A stretch of 64,000 nucleotides of DNA, taken from the NCBI GenBank assembly GCA_948099385.1, contig CANUEZ040000020.1:8588501-8652500 (forward strand), given 5' to 3'. This stretch comes from Fasciola hepatica (Eukaryota; Platyhelminthes; Trematoda; Plagiorchiida; Fasciolidae). The notes beneath the pieces are model-generated. The model was not told where the DNA came from and searched no databases. It saw only the letters and a program-made list of their open reading frames with translations. Both the position numbers and the translations under genes were made by a program. How positions within the stretch are numbered: the stretch's first letter is position 1; the number at the start of each line of letters is the position of its first letter. Shown one piece after another: positions 62,291-64,000 of the stretch.

Positions 62291-64000
62291 TGAGTGAATA
62301 CGGAGTACGATCGCGTTACCGTGATCTTATGACATAGCATTATTTCCAGTTAGCCAAACTTCACGCTCAACGAAAACTCCCTAGTTCACCCGACGAAGGT
62401 CTTTTAACAAAGTTCGACCCGTACGTTCCTTGCACGGACAACCTCAGTTTCTCCGAAAAAGTCGAGTATCGAATGAACTCAATGAAATGTGAAAACCTCT
62501 TTCGTATCAAACTCGATCTATTTGTTTCCCTCTTTTTTGTTCTCAAGCTTCTCTTCTTTTAGGATTTTTCGGGGGAATCTGCTGTGACCTTCCCAAAATG
62601 TATATTGCCAGAATTCTCAAGATGTTGCCAACAACTGCCAACTTTTGTAAACAAACTCTGAGGAGTTCACAGTTACTGATCATCAGTCTGATGCATTAAA
62701 GGGCAATCAATTCAAAACTTATTTGCTACAATTTTCTGTGTTACTATGTCAAAGTTTCAGCCAAACGACTTGAATGACCAGTAAAAAATTTAACAAGCAA
62801 CTCCATATTTTATTTATATGGAGTTAAACGTGCTATTATCTTTCCTAACATATAACATCCAAGAAGTCTTACTGTTTGCTCATTCTGATTATGTTTGTTC
62901 CTCTTTTATGAAATTTTAGACAACAGTTTGACGAAACATCGATCACGAATGCGAAGTTTTCACGCTATATTCTCATATTTAACGAAACAGTAATCAGATT
63001 GTGCTGGTGCTTCGAGAACTTTATTCTGGCTTTTTCAGGTTTTTCAAATTGACATTATGAGAATAACAAACTCCCGTTGAGACTCAGATGAGCAAATCAC
63101 ACAGGGCAGAGAAAATCGGCTCTGGTTCGTTGATGCCTGTCAGTTAGATCATTTCATTATTCTGTTTGTCGTGAGGATCATTTTTACGAGCAAAATCAGT
63201 TACGTTCCTCTCGTGCATTTCACCTCGGCCCCTGTATAAAAATCAGATAAATTTTTCTAAAAGTTCTGCATTTGAACACTTTTGTTATTCTTCCAGCCAC
63301 AGCTGTTGGCTAAAAGAAACTAGGGCACACTCTTTTGACTCTTCACGGACAAGCAACAAGGCTTACATAGGACATAATCCACAACAGTTATCAAATGTAT
63401 GAAAAGAGTACACAAAACCAGTTAGGAAACATCACGAAGAAGCCGCGTAAGGTACGAAGAGGGAAACCACTTGGGAATCATCCTGCATCTCATCCAATCA
63501 ACCATTTCGTCTTTGGCAGCCAAGTATGTACCGTGGTCAGGTCAGTCTATACTAGTCTTGGAAGCAACTTTGCCTGCAGCGCTTATTTCATATTTTAGTA
63601 TTATTTAATTTTTTCGTGCTGATCTTCCTTCAGTGGCAGTAGTTTAATTACTACAGGTCTATCCTTTGTCAAAAGTGGCTTTTTCTGGGTAATACACTAA
63701 ATCTGCTGTCTTGAGGTGATTGAAAAGTAAGCTGAAAACAGTATATGGTCATATGGAGCCCGAATAATATTTGTTCCCTCGCTGGAAGACGTCTTTATCA
63801 AACCATTCTTTTGAGGCTTAGTCGTAAAGTTCCACACAAGCCACGACATTCTTATGGGAGGGGGAGAAATGCCTCGGCGTTTTATTGCTTACTCAACTCT
63901 GTAAGTTCGCATACATAAAGGAGACAAACAGATAGCTTGCAATATGCAGATTCATCTGCTTAGGTTGGACACACTCATAGCCGGATTTAAGAAAATATTC
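62291..64000. other. No supported gene
   Basis: One 67-codon frame (63395-63598, +) is unremarkable. Nothing else recognised to the end of the window. Confidence 0.4.

Noticed and set aside
1..64000. CRISPR array, bacterial operon or rRNA genes
   Set aside because: No regularly spaced direct repeats with unique spacers, no ribosome-binding-site-led gene strings and no rRNA sequence were seen; the window is eukaryotic.

Overview
The window looks like nuclear DNA of a digenean fluke (trematode). It is A+T-rich and gene-poor, with long (TA)n microsatellites and no operons. It carries degraded CR1/Jockey-like LINEs, a Tc1/mariner relic, and tRNA-headed short elements joined to hammerhead ribozymes. 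That last combination is known from schistosome SM-alpha repeats and is the strongest taxonomic hint. Species cannot be named from sequence reading alone; all family calls below are by motif recognition, with no database search.

Genes. The only certain protein-coding gene is an uninterrupted 439-codon rhodopsin-class GPCR at 2442-3761 (+), closest in motifs to the myosuppressin/FMRFamide receptor (DMSR, Srw-type) group. The rest is intergenic or intronic. Two sets of short, phase-compatible candidate exons can be read: five on + (17.0, 22.4, 36.9, 41.8 and 56.6 kb) and six on - (31.4, 27.2, 22.2, 15.8, 14.6 and 12.0 kb). Each would give one large-intron gene with an in-frame stop in its last exon. 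I recognise neither product, and chance exon-like stretches are common in 64 kb, so these are hypotheses.

Mobile and repetitive DNA. 8.6-8.8 kb (-) holds a tRNA-headed short element with a complete hammerhead core. 9.0-11.2 kb (+) is a dead LINE whose catalytic YADD is altered. 19.3-19.7 kb (+) is a frameshifted Tc1/mariner transposase. 20.66-21.18 kb is a fold-back element whose inverted ends are made of ~21-bp tandem repeats. 32.07, 44.4 and 62.1 kb hold tRNA-like heads. 34.0, 48.7-49.1 and 50.7-50.9 kb hold further LINE scraps. 35.66-35.84 kb holds two ribozyme-element relics lying head to head. 38.57-38.72 kb is a 68-bp-arm hairpin, followed at 38.77 kb by a second, differently built hammerhead whose downstream unit recurs at 49.28 kb. 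61.84-62.0 kb (-) holds a third element with tRNA-like head and hammerhead. 49.77-50.31 kb has coding-like segments in shifting frames, possibly a pseudogene.

The main theme is a dispersed family of self-cleaving RNA motifs sharing one architecture: stem I with an internal loop, a short stem II, and a two-base-pair stem III usually closed by a four-base loop. Copies range from apparently intact to decayed.
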